DNA from: Anthonomus grandis grandis
Taxonomy: Eukaryota > Arthropoda > Insecta > Coleoptera > Curculionidae
Reading direction: 5' to 3'
Length of the DNA stretch: 64,000 bases
NCBI RefSeq assembly: GCF_022605725.1
Contig: NC_065546.1
Location: 20,394,227-20,458,226, forward strand
Part shown: positions 47,601 to 57,210 of the stretch, piece by piece
Numbering within the stretch: position 1 is the first letter of the stretch
Layout of the letters: each line of letters begins with the position of its first letter
Notes under the pieces: model-generated
Seen by the model: only the letters and a program-made list of their open reading frames with translations
Told to the model about the DNA's origin: nothing
Databases searched by the model: none
Made by a program: the position numbers and the translations under genes

Positions 47601-50600
47601 CGTTCTAAAACTCTTTACACTTATGCATTAATTTTACTTTTGAAATTAAAACCAACGAATCTTTAGCATTTTTGATCTTAAACTAACACGTATAAACAAT
47701 AAGATCAAATTTTCAATATTTCGTAAGCCTACATCCACTGACAGTACCATCCCTTATAGCCAGAAATTAGCAGCTTTCCATTCTTACTTTTCTCGATTCC
47801 CCTAGATAAGGATGATTTTGTACTGACTTGACTGAAAACATAGAGGTAAATATTATAAAACAAATAGATTCGAACAACCACTTTCCTTTAAAATTAATCA
47901 ATAAAATTTATTTGAAACATTTAACTAAAAATCGGATAATCAAACAATCAGACGATCAAAAATATATTCCAATCCCCTTTTGGGGTACGATTTCATACCA
48001 AATGAAAAACATATTTAATTCACATAACATCAATACTAGCTTTAAAACTAAACATACATTAAGATCTTTTGTTATCAACCGTGACAAAATCCCGCCAGAA
48101 CAAAAATCAGGAGTCTATCAAATGGGGTGCTCGAGTGAGAATTGCAATGCATTTTACATTGGACAGACCGGTAGAAGGTTTTCTACACGTATCAATAAAA
48201 ATTCTAGAGAGATTGAGAGGAGCAAGAACCGAAATATTTGCCCTACAAGCATCAAATCTAACTTTGCAAGACATATTTATACTAACAATCACAGTTTTAA
48301 TCCAGCTACTGACTTAAAGTTTTTACATTTCTGCCGGAAAAGCAATAAACTTGATCTGTTGGAAATATTCGAAATAAATAAAGCTACACAAAACAACCAG
48401 CATCACTGTGTTAATGATTAGGTACATCATTCTTGAACTCACTTTTTCAACTCACTGTGTCCTAACTCATCATAGTCTCTTAATACATCGTTCTTGCCCT
48501 TTACAATTTCTTTTATATAGTAGTAATCCATTGCTTTCCTTCTTCACAACGTACGAATCATTATGTTAACCGCGCCATCTAATATGTTCTCTATGAACCT
48601 TATGCTTTCCTCTTGGTTTCACCAAAAATTTGTAGTAAATCAGGTACCATGGTACTTTTCCCACAGATTTGTAAGTGTACATTATATTAATTTTTAAGTT
48701 TGTTTTTTTTTTCTGTGTCTGTCTTTTGTTCGGAACTATTTCCTTTTAGTATCCCCCAATGATGGACACCACTGTGTCCGAAACATGTAGGGAATTTGAA
48801 ATAACTAAATGCTTAATAAAAAGTGGAGGGAGACTGCAGGATTTTTATTTTACCTTAATAATTTTAAACTTCAATTTTAACATCTTTGGACCATTGCGGG
48901 GTGATTTCTCCGAAAAAAGTTATTTCTAGAAATAGGCGGTTATCTGCCACTTTGTCATGATCTAAATTTTATGTGGGTTTTGGAGAACCCGAGTTCCCTT
49001 TATTTTCTGCGTTCGTTTCAGGCCCGTGGCCAACCGAATCGGCTTCTTCTCGATCTACTTTTTCTATTAGTTCATCGTCCATATGTGCCATCTTATTTAG
49101 CCAATTTTTTTTCCACCTAGACTTGGAGAAAATTATCAAAGGTATTTAGAATCTATTTTACTTGAACTTTAGAGAAGAACTTTCAGTCATGGAAAGATTT
49201 CGTATTTGATACATGAACAACATGAACCACACTTAATTATAGTCTCGCGGAAATTTTTGGATGCAAATTATCATAATCGCTGGATAAGTTGAGCAGGTTC
49301 ACAACTCACTTCCTTTGGCATTCTCACTCGCTCGTCATGAAACCTTTAGATTATTTTGATCTGAAGATATCTTAAAGCTTTGTTATATAAAACCGCATTG
49401 AAAGTGAAAGGGATATACAAAATGCAATCATTAATTAATGTGACATAATAAAAAATAAGTAAGATATTTTAGAGTGTAATTTAATAGAGTGTGTAAATTC
49501 ATTGATGAGGTGGGTAGACGGTTGTATTGAGCCCAAATGAGCCATTTCCTCTTAATTTGGTAAAATTCATTAAGTTTACATGTTTTACTTTAATTAGTGC
49601 TTATTTCTTGTTGTTGTAATTGTTAATAAAAAAAAATAAAACAAAATTATTTCCGAAATAAAAATATCTCATGTTTTTTGTCTAATTTAAGGATATTAAG
49701 TGCATTTAATTTTTTTTTAAATTTAAGAGACAATAAAGCTGTACTTTTGATTAATTGATCCAAAGAGAGTAAAGAATATAAAAAAGGCAGTCAAGTCAGT
49801 TTTCTAGTAAAAAATATTAGTTTAGGTATCGCTCGGGACGCCATTGAACTTAAAAAAATTAATGAAACTAGGACTAAAGCTACACCTTACTAGTATAAAT
49901 TACACAGCCAAATTATAACAAAATTGGATAAAGGATATTTAAGAAATACCAATTTGTTTATTTAAGTTTAACACCTTCGATCTCGTAAACGAAGCCGTTG
50001 CACACACATGTCTTAAAATTAACCAAGGAATAGTCTGATAAGAAATAAAATAAATTCTTACACGGAGCGTTTAGAAAAGAATAATATATATAAAAAAAGG
50101 GTTCACGGAGGTATGGAAGGAGCTTTATCGTAATTGCAATATTTACATGTCTCTCAAGTATGTCAGAAATAAGTAAAAACGCGAAAATTAAGAAAAAAAA
50201 TTCAAAATTATGGCTTAAAAGTCAATTTGATACAGCTGGAAAAATATAGCTTATAAATAAAAAAAATTCCTGAAACGGTGATTATAACGAAAACGCTATT
50301 TACTGATATTTTGTTTGAAGCTCTAATGGGTACTCTAAGGTTATTTTACATTTATTTAAGATTTCCATACACAGAATATTAGTCATAAGTCGTTATCAGG
50401 TTCCCATTATACACCAGATTCCACTAAAGAATATTACAGCTCATTTGGCGATAACTTGCAACAATCCTATAAATATTACACATTATTCAATTTACAAATA
50501 CTTTATAACAAAAAAGTTAAAAACTGCTTAGGATATAAATATTTTGTTGAATATAATGTTTATTTAATATTTTCTGCACCAATTTTTTTCTGTTAATAAT

Positions 50601-52555
50601 TTAACATACGAGTAAGAGTAAGTTCTATTTAAAGTGGAAAACTTTATTCGTAAATCTCTCTAAGCTCCTTATTTTCCAAAGTGATTCTAAATTTTTCGTA
50701 TCATTTTCTTCGCATAAGATGGCAATCGGCGCCGCTAGGGTTTTTCCGTTTCGCTCAGTTTTCTAGGATTTTTTATTACCAAATTTAAATTACAGCCTGA
50801 AAATTAATGAATTAATAAGTTTACAATGATAACTTTTTTTTTTGTAAAACACCTAGAAAAGTAAATTTCCGTCTAATCTCTAAAACTAGCTACACGATAC
50901 TACATACTCAAGTTAAATTAACAATTTAACGAATAGGTAAATAAGGTTACTGAAAAAAAAAGTAATTAGTTTATATTTAAGCATACATAAATGGATCTTA
51001 TTCATTTTATAGCTAATTTTTTAATAGTTTTAGGAACTTTACTGCGCGATACTTGGCCTTCAAAGATCCATTAATCTCATTATCCCAATATTTGAGGTTA
51101 AGAACAAGATTTTCAAACCTTTTTCACTGGCTTCTTTGGATGTTATTTGGCTTCTTTTTCATAAAGAAAAATTCATATCATTCCATTTGATTTTCTTGAT
51201 TTTTTTAGGATTTTCCGTCATGGAGTCAAACATAGCCCCCTGGCGAAGAAGGATTCAACTAAATTAACTATATTCCGGTCGATTAATATTGCCCAAAGAA
51301 TGCTTTTTTCAACGATACCAAATAGGTTAAAATCAGTTAAATCGTTAAGAAGTTAGGACAGGTTATTGCAAAAACAATTGAACGCCCACCACTATTTTTA
51401 TTTTTGAAATAATTTATTTTTTTTTACGAGAATGATGAATGACAAACTCCTTCTCTTTAAAAATGTGAATAAAAATGTTTAGTTCTTATGCGAAATTTAA
51501 AGAAAATTCGATTTTAAAATGTAAAGTGGCAGTTACGCCCTCTGGTCGTCATTTTTAAAACTTGAAAATATTTTCCAGTGATTCTTCATGAACGATTTAC
51601 CCTATAGTTGTTTTTACCGCTAAGTCATAGGACGAACGGTTCCCGAGATATGGCCGAGGAACAGTCTTATTGAGTCAACCGGTATAAAATTGCCCGTGGC
51701 ATGTTATGAACAAAAATCCGGTTTATTTTTTTTTCTAATGATTTTGACCGATTTTACTAAATATTTTCTTTAAAGTCGTCCTCTCCTGGAATCACTTGCT
51801 AGACACGAACCTTTGACCTTTGTTCGTGGTAGACATATTCCAGGTGTGACATAACGCATCATCAAATGCCTCAACAGATGATGGTAGTAGTCTTCTTGCT
51901 CTTTGAGGGGCAGCATCTCCTCTCAGGGCTAACATAAGGGCAATCGCCTTCTCTCAACCGCTTTTACAGTAAGTTGCTTTAAACGCTCATCAATATTCCA
52001 TGATGTAGTACTATCAAGTAATCCCACCAATTAAGACGCATCAGCCCAACAGGTTCTGTATTGGCACGAACTTCGTTCTTGTTGTTCACTGCTTAAGGTC
52101 TATGGGGCAGCACATCAAAAGTATTGACGTCCAATTTTGCGGTTCTGTTTTTAACATACTGGATCCTGTCCTCCATCAGTGAAAGAATCCGATTATCCAA
52201 TGAAGACTATTTTTTCTGCAATGGCTTCTTTTAGATCTTTTTTCAAAATGACGTTCCTTCCCAACATTTTTACTTCCGCCTGGCAGAATCCTCTCTTAGC
52301 TTTTCTCCGTGCTCACTATTTGGATTGCTGAGTGTGACAGAGTTTGCTTCCAGATTTGCATAACTCTCCATCAGTTTATCTTCAAGGTTGTCCTCTTCCA
52401 ACTTCCCACCAATTTAGCTTACAACCTTGCAACATTTTTTTTCCGTTCTTGCACTAGGAAAAACAAAGTTGTCCGGTCATCGTATTATTATATATTTTCA
52501 TTTTATGCATCATAACTCTATGGACTATGATTTACTTGATTGTTGGATGCTTTTG

Positions 52556-52595
<40 letters not shown>

Positions 52596-53469
52596 AATTT
52601 TTACTTCTTTTCTATTAATAAATTCTTTGTGAACTCCAATAAGTTTGCAATTGACTTTAGACTGTTTGTTGATTTTATTTTATGTCAATTTCTAATGATA
52701 AAACAATTTTTGTTACTTGATTTAAAAGGTTCCATTACACTAATTTGCAGCTTGAAGTTAAGAGTTTTAATTTTGATTATAGTAACGGTTTCGCACTGGT
52801 TTTTAGGTTTGTCTTATTTTTATAATTGGTTTAGGCTTATTATACTTATACTTTTGTGTTTTTTAAGGGTAATTGCCAAATAATTATTTTTTAATAATCA
52901 AAATACAACTTTTTTGAGTATATTATGGTGAACTGAAATAACAAATTAAATTTTGGGTGTTTTTGTTACTACACTGGTTTATAAAGTTTAAAACTTTATA
53001 AAAAACTAAAGGTTTTAAAAGTAAGGGTTTACAGAGGTCTTATATTCGTTCTAAAAACAGAATAATTTCAAATACGTGTTATAAATAAAACAATTTCATG
53101 TAGTGTTTACGATTACGAATCTAATTTTGTTAATTTATTAAGTGGATAGGTTAGTTTCTGAAGGCAAAAGAGTTATAGAGGAACAAGGAGGAGATTTAAA
53201 TGATATGAGGCTTGGATTTCATTTGCCACCATTCAATACTGTGGGTCATCTGCATCTACACTGTATTTCTCCAGCTAGCAAGTTTGGATTGTTGCATAAA
53301 GGCATGTTTCTCCCAGGATCCTGGTGGTTTGCTACTGTAAGTGTTTAAAGGTATAAAAATAAACGTCATGCTTTTATTTATTTAATTATTTTAGGATGAA
53401 CAAATACGGGAAAAAATAAGTAAAGCAGGTGTCGCAAATCAAAGCAGTAAGATAAATAATAAATTGTGA
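38624..53469 (+). CDS. HINT3: Histidine triad nucleotide-binding protein 3-like (HIT hydrolase)
   Basis: There are three exons: 38624-38810, 53143-53336 and 53395-53469, in phase throughout (one base, then none, carried over). Together they give 151 residues. The start MSSKCIFCDI is preferred over the in-frame ATG 30 codons earlier because HINT3 proteins start near CxFC and the bases before it (TTTTGATTTCCAG) could be a UTR splice acceptor. Residues 5-8 are CIFC; DIKPVAKHHYLAIPKEHI is the adenine-side block. Residues 84-93 are MRLGFHLPPF, and GHLHLH (His98, His100, His102) is the catalytic HxHxH triad. SWWFAT at the end is typical of HINT3. The enzyme hydrolyses AMP-phosphoramidates and acyl-adenylates, in cytosol and nucleus. 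The 14.3-kb first intron is full of retroelements; the second is 58 bases. AATAAA at 53626 is the likely poly-A signal. Confidence 0.93.
39558..43135 (+). mobile_element. Near full-length degenerate LINE (ORF1, endonuclease, RT)
   Basis: ORF1 opens MQCLQCKIYEANSKLPTNCD with C-x2-C and further Cys/His pairs, a PHD-like finger. It goes on to VYNLPEENKDLDSV and an RRM-like part (39735-40286). From about 40290 there is an APE-type endonuclease: YDIIVFTETWL, REGGVLIAL, and ILWVTSI for the normally conserved DFN strand. RT starts near 41620 with SKAFDSVDH in one frame, GIRGIALKLLESYLSNR, KGVPQGS, MFADDTSLI (catalytic pair intact), FLGVMMDERLDWGAHV, and a tail at about 42780. The 3' UTR ends in a TTG-rich run at 43118-43135. 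There are many stops. The clade looks Jockey/CR1-like. It lies in the HINT3 first intron, sense orientation. Confidence 0.75.
43215..43850 (+). pseudogene. Second LINE RT fragment
   Basis: FPDYWKESFLKLIHKSGDKT, SATNYHPVTILSAVPKF, then after shifts FSKAFDNVPHNILLHKLKMS, SWFKSYLSDRRLIVKIGNGS and PLLFNIFVNDIDECF are RT blocks in order. The FADD box is destroyed, and the GVPQG motif has lost bases. It directly abuts the Penelope element that follows. Confidence 0.65.
44285..44311. repeat. Perfect 12-bp hairpin, 3-base loop
   Basis: GTTTAAGATCGA, loop TTC, TCGATCTTAAAC. It stands at the junction between the inverted Penelope segment and the forward one, where a template switch or snap-back would be expected. 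Confidence 0.9.
44337..44715 (+). pseudogene. Penelope protein N-terminal part
   Basis: The frame 44337-44663 contains FNLSNVTFTDNENCMLNSGL and DLELLAVECE, the blocks that open Penelope-like proteins (NLS..TFT..E...L..GL...). After a stop, a shifted frame gives LKSLKNKITTNNL, which in intact elements leads to KADKGN. The sequence then passes into the inserted LINE. Confidence 0.55.
44360..44384 (+). repeat. Five AACCC (TTGGG) tandem repeats
   Basis: Five perfect AACCC units, then AACTC and ACTC. The complement TTGGG is one base from the canonical insect telomere repeat TTAGG. They lie just before the Penelope coding start. Confidence 0.85.
44716..47358 (+). mobile_element. 5'-truncated LINE inserted in the Penelope element
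   Basis: It starts in the endonuclease domain: VILLGDFNLPYFNN (44810-44850, the DFN strand) and YHPALNLQF near 45030. After a shift at about 45150 there is PIWFSLDLKHKIKKKNKLYC, and then RT: KKSTGSDKISSYIYK, NYRPIHPLNCLSKIFENVLY, HGFVNDKSTVTNL, CEKAFDKVDH (45584-46250). After another shift follow GVPQGSKLGPLLFVLFINDL (46255), SLMYADDFKLFK (catalytic Asp pair) and LGVTFQKFNCHY. The tail is in a third frame (46722-47177). The 3' end is TTGAATAAATAAAT. There are three frame breaks but few stops, so it is younger than its host element. Confidence 0.8.
47358..48421 (+). pseudogene. Penelope RT end and GIY-YIG endonuclease
   Basis: From 47366 the strand reads FDVSNLFPSIPPEDC, then FNYKYYKQNSGVTMGSSLSD (the RT block normally ending MGSPLSP) and, near 47710, NKIKFSIFRKPTSTDSTIPY. 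Frame 47828-48421 is open for 197 codons: FWGTISYQMKN, then KSGVYQMGCSSENCNAFYIG (the GIY-YIG core as GVY...YIG), QTGRRFSTRI (catalytic Arg) and FARHIYTNNH. This is the single-strand nicking endonuclease that Penelope elements join to their RT. It is damaged upstream, but the nuclease frame remains open. Confidence 0.75.
48270..48640 (+). repeat. Penelope 3' segment, inverted partner of 43905-44276
   Basis: Landmarks shared in inverse order are CAGTTTTAATCCAGCTACTG, AATAAACTTGATCTGTTGG, CAGCATCACTGTGTTAATGA, TTATGTTAACC(A/G)CGCCATCT and CCTCTTGGTTTCACCAAAAA. Several percent divergence by eye. Confidence 0.85.
48753..48795 (+). ncRNA. Hammerhead-like motif in the Penelope 3' end
   Basis: CCCCC, ATGATG, a GACAC/GTGTC hairpin with loop CACT, then GAAA and CATGTAGGG follow the order stem I, CTGATGA-like core, stem II, GAAA, short stem III, cleavage-site A, stem I. 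The first core base is A instead of C and the base after TGATG is missing, so this copy is probably inactive. Confidence 0.35.
48836..51229. other. HINT3 intron sequence without recognised content
   Basis: AT-rich sequence with short simple runs. No protein motif or repeat pair that I can support. Confidence 0.3.
51230..51700. repeat. DD41D-type terminal remnant
   Basis: GCAGTTACGCCCTCTGGTCG, AAAACTTGAAAATATTTTCCAG and TTTTTACCGCTAAGTC mirror 1290-1400 and, more distantly, the long inverted ends of the 10292 element (GCGCCCTCTTGC, AACTTAAAAATAATTTCCAG). No transposase and no clear end can be found. Confidence 0.4.
51780..52300 (-). pseudogene. Possible gypsy-type gag remnant
   Basis: On the minus strand, fragments read WNIDERLKQLTVKAVERRRL, LMLALRGDAAPQRARRLLPS and SVEAFDDALC. 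An LRGDA block followed by LP and a small helix is typical of gag capsids in Ty3/gypsy elements. No protease, RT or LTR is nearby and the frame shifts more than once. Confidence 0.3.
52557..52592. repeat. (TA)18 microsatellite
   Basis: Thirty-six bases of alternating T and A in the HINT3 intron. Confidence 0.95.
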
Positions 53470-53625
53470 GTGGAAAAGAAATATATAAAGAAAAATGTGA
53501 TTTTTAAAACTTATAGTTATATTTATTATATTTGGTGTTATATATTTGGAAGAGTATCTTTTTAATTTTGTTGTTGTACATTATGATTTATTGTAATAGC
53601 TATTCCTTGAATTTCCACTAATGAT

Positions 53626-53631
53626 AATAAA
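53626..53631 (+). terminator. HINT3 polyadenylation signal
   Basis: AATAAA lies 157 bases after the HINT3 stop codon. Another AATAAA overlaps the end of the coding region. Confidence 0.5.
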
Positions 53632-54336
53632 TATTTGAATGAAATCGTTCACTTAAAGTTTATTGTGTGTAGTTATTGCAAAACAAAAAACGAATAGCCT
53701 AGTTTCAAAGAAATAAGATGAGAAGGTGAATAAGATAGATGATTTGGTTGATCTGATGATTTCATTGATAAGATAATATTGAATAAGATTGATCACAAAA
53801 ATTTTAAACAAAACCACGACTTCACAAAGATATAGATAGGGATGGCACTCACCAAACTTGAGGTCGGTATTCGTTCACCCCGGCCGGGAACCACTCACAC
53901 TTTTAACACATGAACCCACATGGCGGAAAAATTATTTCAAAAAAGTTATTCACGAGACAACCTGTTACCCTTGCAAAAACTATTCTTTTTGATGTTCTAA
54001 ATAATTTTTCAGAATCACCATTTGATTCAGGGTCAAAATTTATGGCAGAGGATTTTTCTTCGAAATTGTATCCTTTCTTAAGTACACAATTAAAAAAAAA
54101 CCCTTTTTTTAAATTCACATTCTCAGTGGCCCTAATTCCCTTAATATGCATTTTCCGTCCTATACTTAGAGGTACTTTTTTAGTATTTTTAGGATATACT
54201 ATCACCTCCCCATTTTTTTACACCATATGCATGACACCCTATATAACACAACTCTCAAAGTAGCTCAAAGCTTTGAGGACATTACAAATCTTCCAAAGCA
54301 AATGTTTGCGCCTGCTAGCCAAAGCAGAGAGATATA
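53632..54336. other. Spacer after HINT3
   Basis: A CG-rich spot (CACCCCGGCCGGGAACC, 53876-53892) contains the palindrome CCCCGGCCGGGA-like core. Long frames on both strands at 53903-54263 carry no motif that I recognise. They may be transposon-derived. Confidence 0.3.
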
Positions 54337-56547
54337 CAGGGTGATTCATTAAGAATGGGCAATCTCTGAACTGGAAGTACTACACACCAAAATATGGCGA
54401 TTGAGCTTAACATGTCTTATACAAATGTTGCAGGTTTACGAGATACAGAGTATTTAAAGTTGGAATTTTAATTTGAAATTTCTTAATAAGTTTGTGATTT
54501 TAAGCAGTATTGTCTTAAAAATTGGCGACTTTATGTGTTTTGACATGAAAATTACGAATTTTGTGGTGAATTTAGCATTATTTATACAGGGCGTTAGTTA
54601 CACACTGTTACTTAGGTAAATTACAACATATATTTTTTGCCCAATCAGTTATGGCTAAAATGACTAGAAAATCTAAGAGGCAGTTAAATTTTGAATAAAA
54701 AAGGTACTGTCGTTTATTTCATGTAACTCTATCAGTTTTTAGGTTATTTGAATTTTAAACATTCAGCCTAAAAAATCCTAAGCCACCGTTATTACATTGG
54801 CTTAATAGGAATGCATTCTTTTAAATTACTAGTATGCTGGGTAATAACAGTAAAGACAACAAATAACAATCAGTAACAATATTAAAAGAAAACTTTAAAG
54901 TAAATGCTCAAAATGCCCGCCTTCCACTTCAATAGACTTTGTAAAGCGTCTCCTTAAAGACCTTTGAATATTAAATAACATTTGTTGATTATTTTTGATA
55001 TTAGCAGCTTCTTGAATTTTCTGTCGTAATTCTTCGATGGAATTAATTGTATCTTTGTAAACCATGTCCTTCATGTGTGGCCATATTGAGAAATCTAGAG
55101 GGTTTAAGTCTGGATTTCTAGGTGGCCAAACAAATTCGCTGCCACGCCCAATCGACCGGTGAGGAACATGTTCATTCAGGTATCGCCGTACTGGCAGAGA
55201 AAAATGTGGCGGCGCCCCGTCTTGCATAAACCACCATGTTCCGCCTTATGGCTAGTGGTATATCTTCTAGTAGTGGGTTTAACTGTTGTTCAAGGAAGTT
55301 TAAATAGAGGAGCCCGTTCAGATTAGGAGGAAGTTCAAAAGGATCAATAAAAAAACTAGATATCACACCACACCAAATATTTACCTTGAATTCATGCTGA
55401 AAATGTCGTTCCTTTAGAGCATGTGCATTTTCGGAGTCCCACAAATGATTGTTTTTCCAATTAAAAACCTCGTCTAGTAACCGTCGCCTCATCGGTGAAA
55501 AGAAGGTCATTAAGAAATTCCTGGTTTTCGGATTGTTTATCTAGCATAAATTGAGCAAACTGTAGGCGAACTGGTAAATCTTGAGGTAGCAAATTTTAGA
55601 CAGGAGTATAGTGATATGGATTCTCTAGATTGGAGATTCTCTTTTTTTAAAAATCTCCAAATAGACGATTGGCTTATTCCTGTTGCCGTACTTAACCGAC
55701 GAGTACTGAGATCTGGATTTTCCGGAATACGAGCTAAAACCTCTTCTTCATCTTCGACGTTTATATTTTTTGGTGCACCATTTAAGGTTTTAGGACGAAA
55801 ACACCCTGTTTCGCCTAGGCGGGTATAAATAGGTCTGAACAGTTTGTGATTGGGTCGATTTGGGTATAATTCTAAATACCTTCTGGCTGCACCAAGTCCA
55901 CTATAATTTGACCGAGCAAAAACGCAAATCATATCACGCATTTCACTGTTGGAATATTCATTATGACATGGCATTTTCTTATTTTAGAATTTTTACTACA
56001 AATACTACACTCTTACTTAGTGACAGTAAAATTGTCATATAATTTCTTACACGAAAAACTGATAAGTGCTGACACAAGCCTACTTGAAAAAAGGTTAATG
56101 GCTCAGGATTCTTTACGCTGAATGTTTAAAATGCAAATAACTTAAAAACTGACAGAGTTACATGAAATAAATAAGAGTACCTTTTTTATTCAAAATTGAA
56201 CTGCCTTTTAGATTTTCTAGTTGTTTTAACCATAACTGATTAGGCAAAAAAGATATGTTGTAATTTACCTAAGTAACAGGGTGTAACTAACGCCCTGTAC
56301 AAATAATGCTAAATTCACCACAAAATTCGTAATTTTTATGTCAAAACACATAAACTCGCCAATTTTCAAGACGATACTGCTTAAAATCACAAAATTATTA
56401 AGAAATTTCAAGTTAAAATTCCAACTTTAAGTACCCTGTATCTCGTAAACCTGCAACATTTGTATAAAACATGTTAAGCTCAATCGACATACTTTGGTGT
56501 GCAGTATCCCCAGTTCAGAGATTGCCTATTCTTAATGAATCACCCTG
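54337..56547 (-). mobile_element. Second DD41D mariner family, 2.2 kb with ~450-bp inverted ends
   Basis: TA flanks at 54335-54336 and 56548-56549. Terminus CAGGGTGATTCATTAAGAAT on the left; the complement of the right end is CAGGGTGATTCATTAAGAAT too. The arms run to about 54790 and back to about 56092, with shared blocks ACCTGCAACATTTGTAT-like, GGCGTTAGTTACAC-like and TTTTAAACATTCAGC. The transposase between them has 41 residues between its last two catalytic Asp. It is a different family from the 10292 element but has the same layout. It separates HINT3 from gmd. Confidence 0.85.
54895..55974 (-). pseudogene. DD41D transposase, three frame breaks
   Basis: The N-terminus MPCHNEYSNSEMRDMICVFA is followed by a helix-turn-helix, GCFRPKTLNGAPKNI, and a second helix-turn-helix (LSTRRLSTATGISQSSIWRF). 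Frameshifts near 55590, 55470 and 55215 then divide it: FTDEATVTRRG (first Asp), the INIWCGVI-like block as VNIWCGVISS, MQDGAPPHF (second Asp) and NPDLNPLDFSIW (third Asp). No intron is needed, in contrast to the element at 10292. Few stops otherwise, so moderately young. Confidence 0.8.
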
Positions 56548-56549
56548 TA

Positions 56550-57210
56550 TAAGGAGGGCATGCATGAATACTATAAAATCGACATAATGAACGAAGTTCT
56601 GGCAATGAAACACGCCAAATTTAAATAACGGTGGAGAGTAGGAAGATAAGGAACTGCTGTTTCAAAAATAATCTTACGTTCAGTTTTCCGTCCGACCTTT
56701 TTGATCGGGTCTAAACCATAAATATCTGCCTGGAGGCCGGGCCTACAAACGGATTCAACCGCCAAACTTGTCGGAATCTTTCACCGAATCCCTATATAAT
56801 ACTATCAAACCCGTTCAGTTTTAACACTCGCACGAAAAACGGCGCACTTAACATTTTATATTAAAAGTAAGTAATGAATTACTACTAAGGAAATTCTAAA
56901 TTCTGGATTTTGATTAAGGGAAAGGATAACATAAAAAAGCTGTAAATATATTTATTTGTAAATTACAACCAATCATACAATCTATTATAGTAACTCTCAA
57001 GAAATGTCTTTACTAATGGAATATAAGTCTTTTTATAAATTAACTTTCCAGTAATCTTAGCGTATATTTACAAAATAACTTAATTGTTAAATGCAATAGT
57101 CCCTTTTTATCAATATTTAATACCTCTTAGTAGCTTAACATACTTAAATAGAGTTTTAAGTTGCAATTTACCAAATACCATTTTGTGCATACAAAAATAC
57201 AAGGAGAAAA
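56550..57210. other. Spacer between DD41D element and gmd
   Basis: A 64-codon minus frame (56571-56765) and a TATATAAT at 56793 followed by TTCAGTT at 56815 are seen. The TATA-to-initiator spacing (about 24) is short. No exon can be assigned. Confidence 0.25.

Larger units (their letters stand above)
43905..48835 (+). mobile_element. Penelope-like element with inverted 5' copy of its 3' part, split by a LINE
   Basis: The order along the plus strand is: 43905-44276, an inverted copy of the element's own 48270-48640; a hairpin (44285-44311); AACCC repeats; the N-terminal coding part to about 44715; a foreign LINE (44716-47358); the RT end and GIY-YIG domain to 48421; and a 3' UTR to about 48835. 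Penelope elements often carry complex, partly inverted terminal duplications, and this fits. About 150-200 residues of RT (fingers and palm start) are missing at the LINE insertion, so the target was deleted or had already been lost. All coding parts have frame breaks. Confidence 0.7.

Noticed and set aside
52309..52883. Three overlapping plus frames rich in Tyr and Ile
   Set aside because: They run through the (TA)18 microsatellite and are a by-product of it.
53903..54263. Overlapping frames of 100 and 117 codons on opposite strands
   Set aside because: Neither has a motif, a splice context or plausible composition; they mirror each other in a low-complexity stretch.
56793..56820. TATA and initiator-like pair
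   Set aside because: Spacing is too short and no exon or start codon follows that can be supported.
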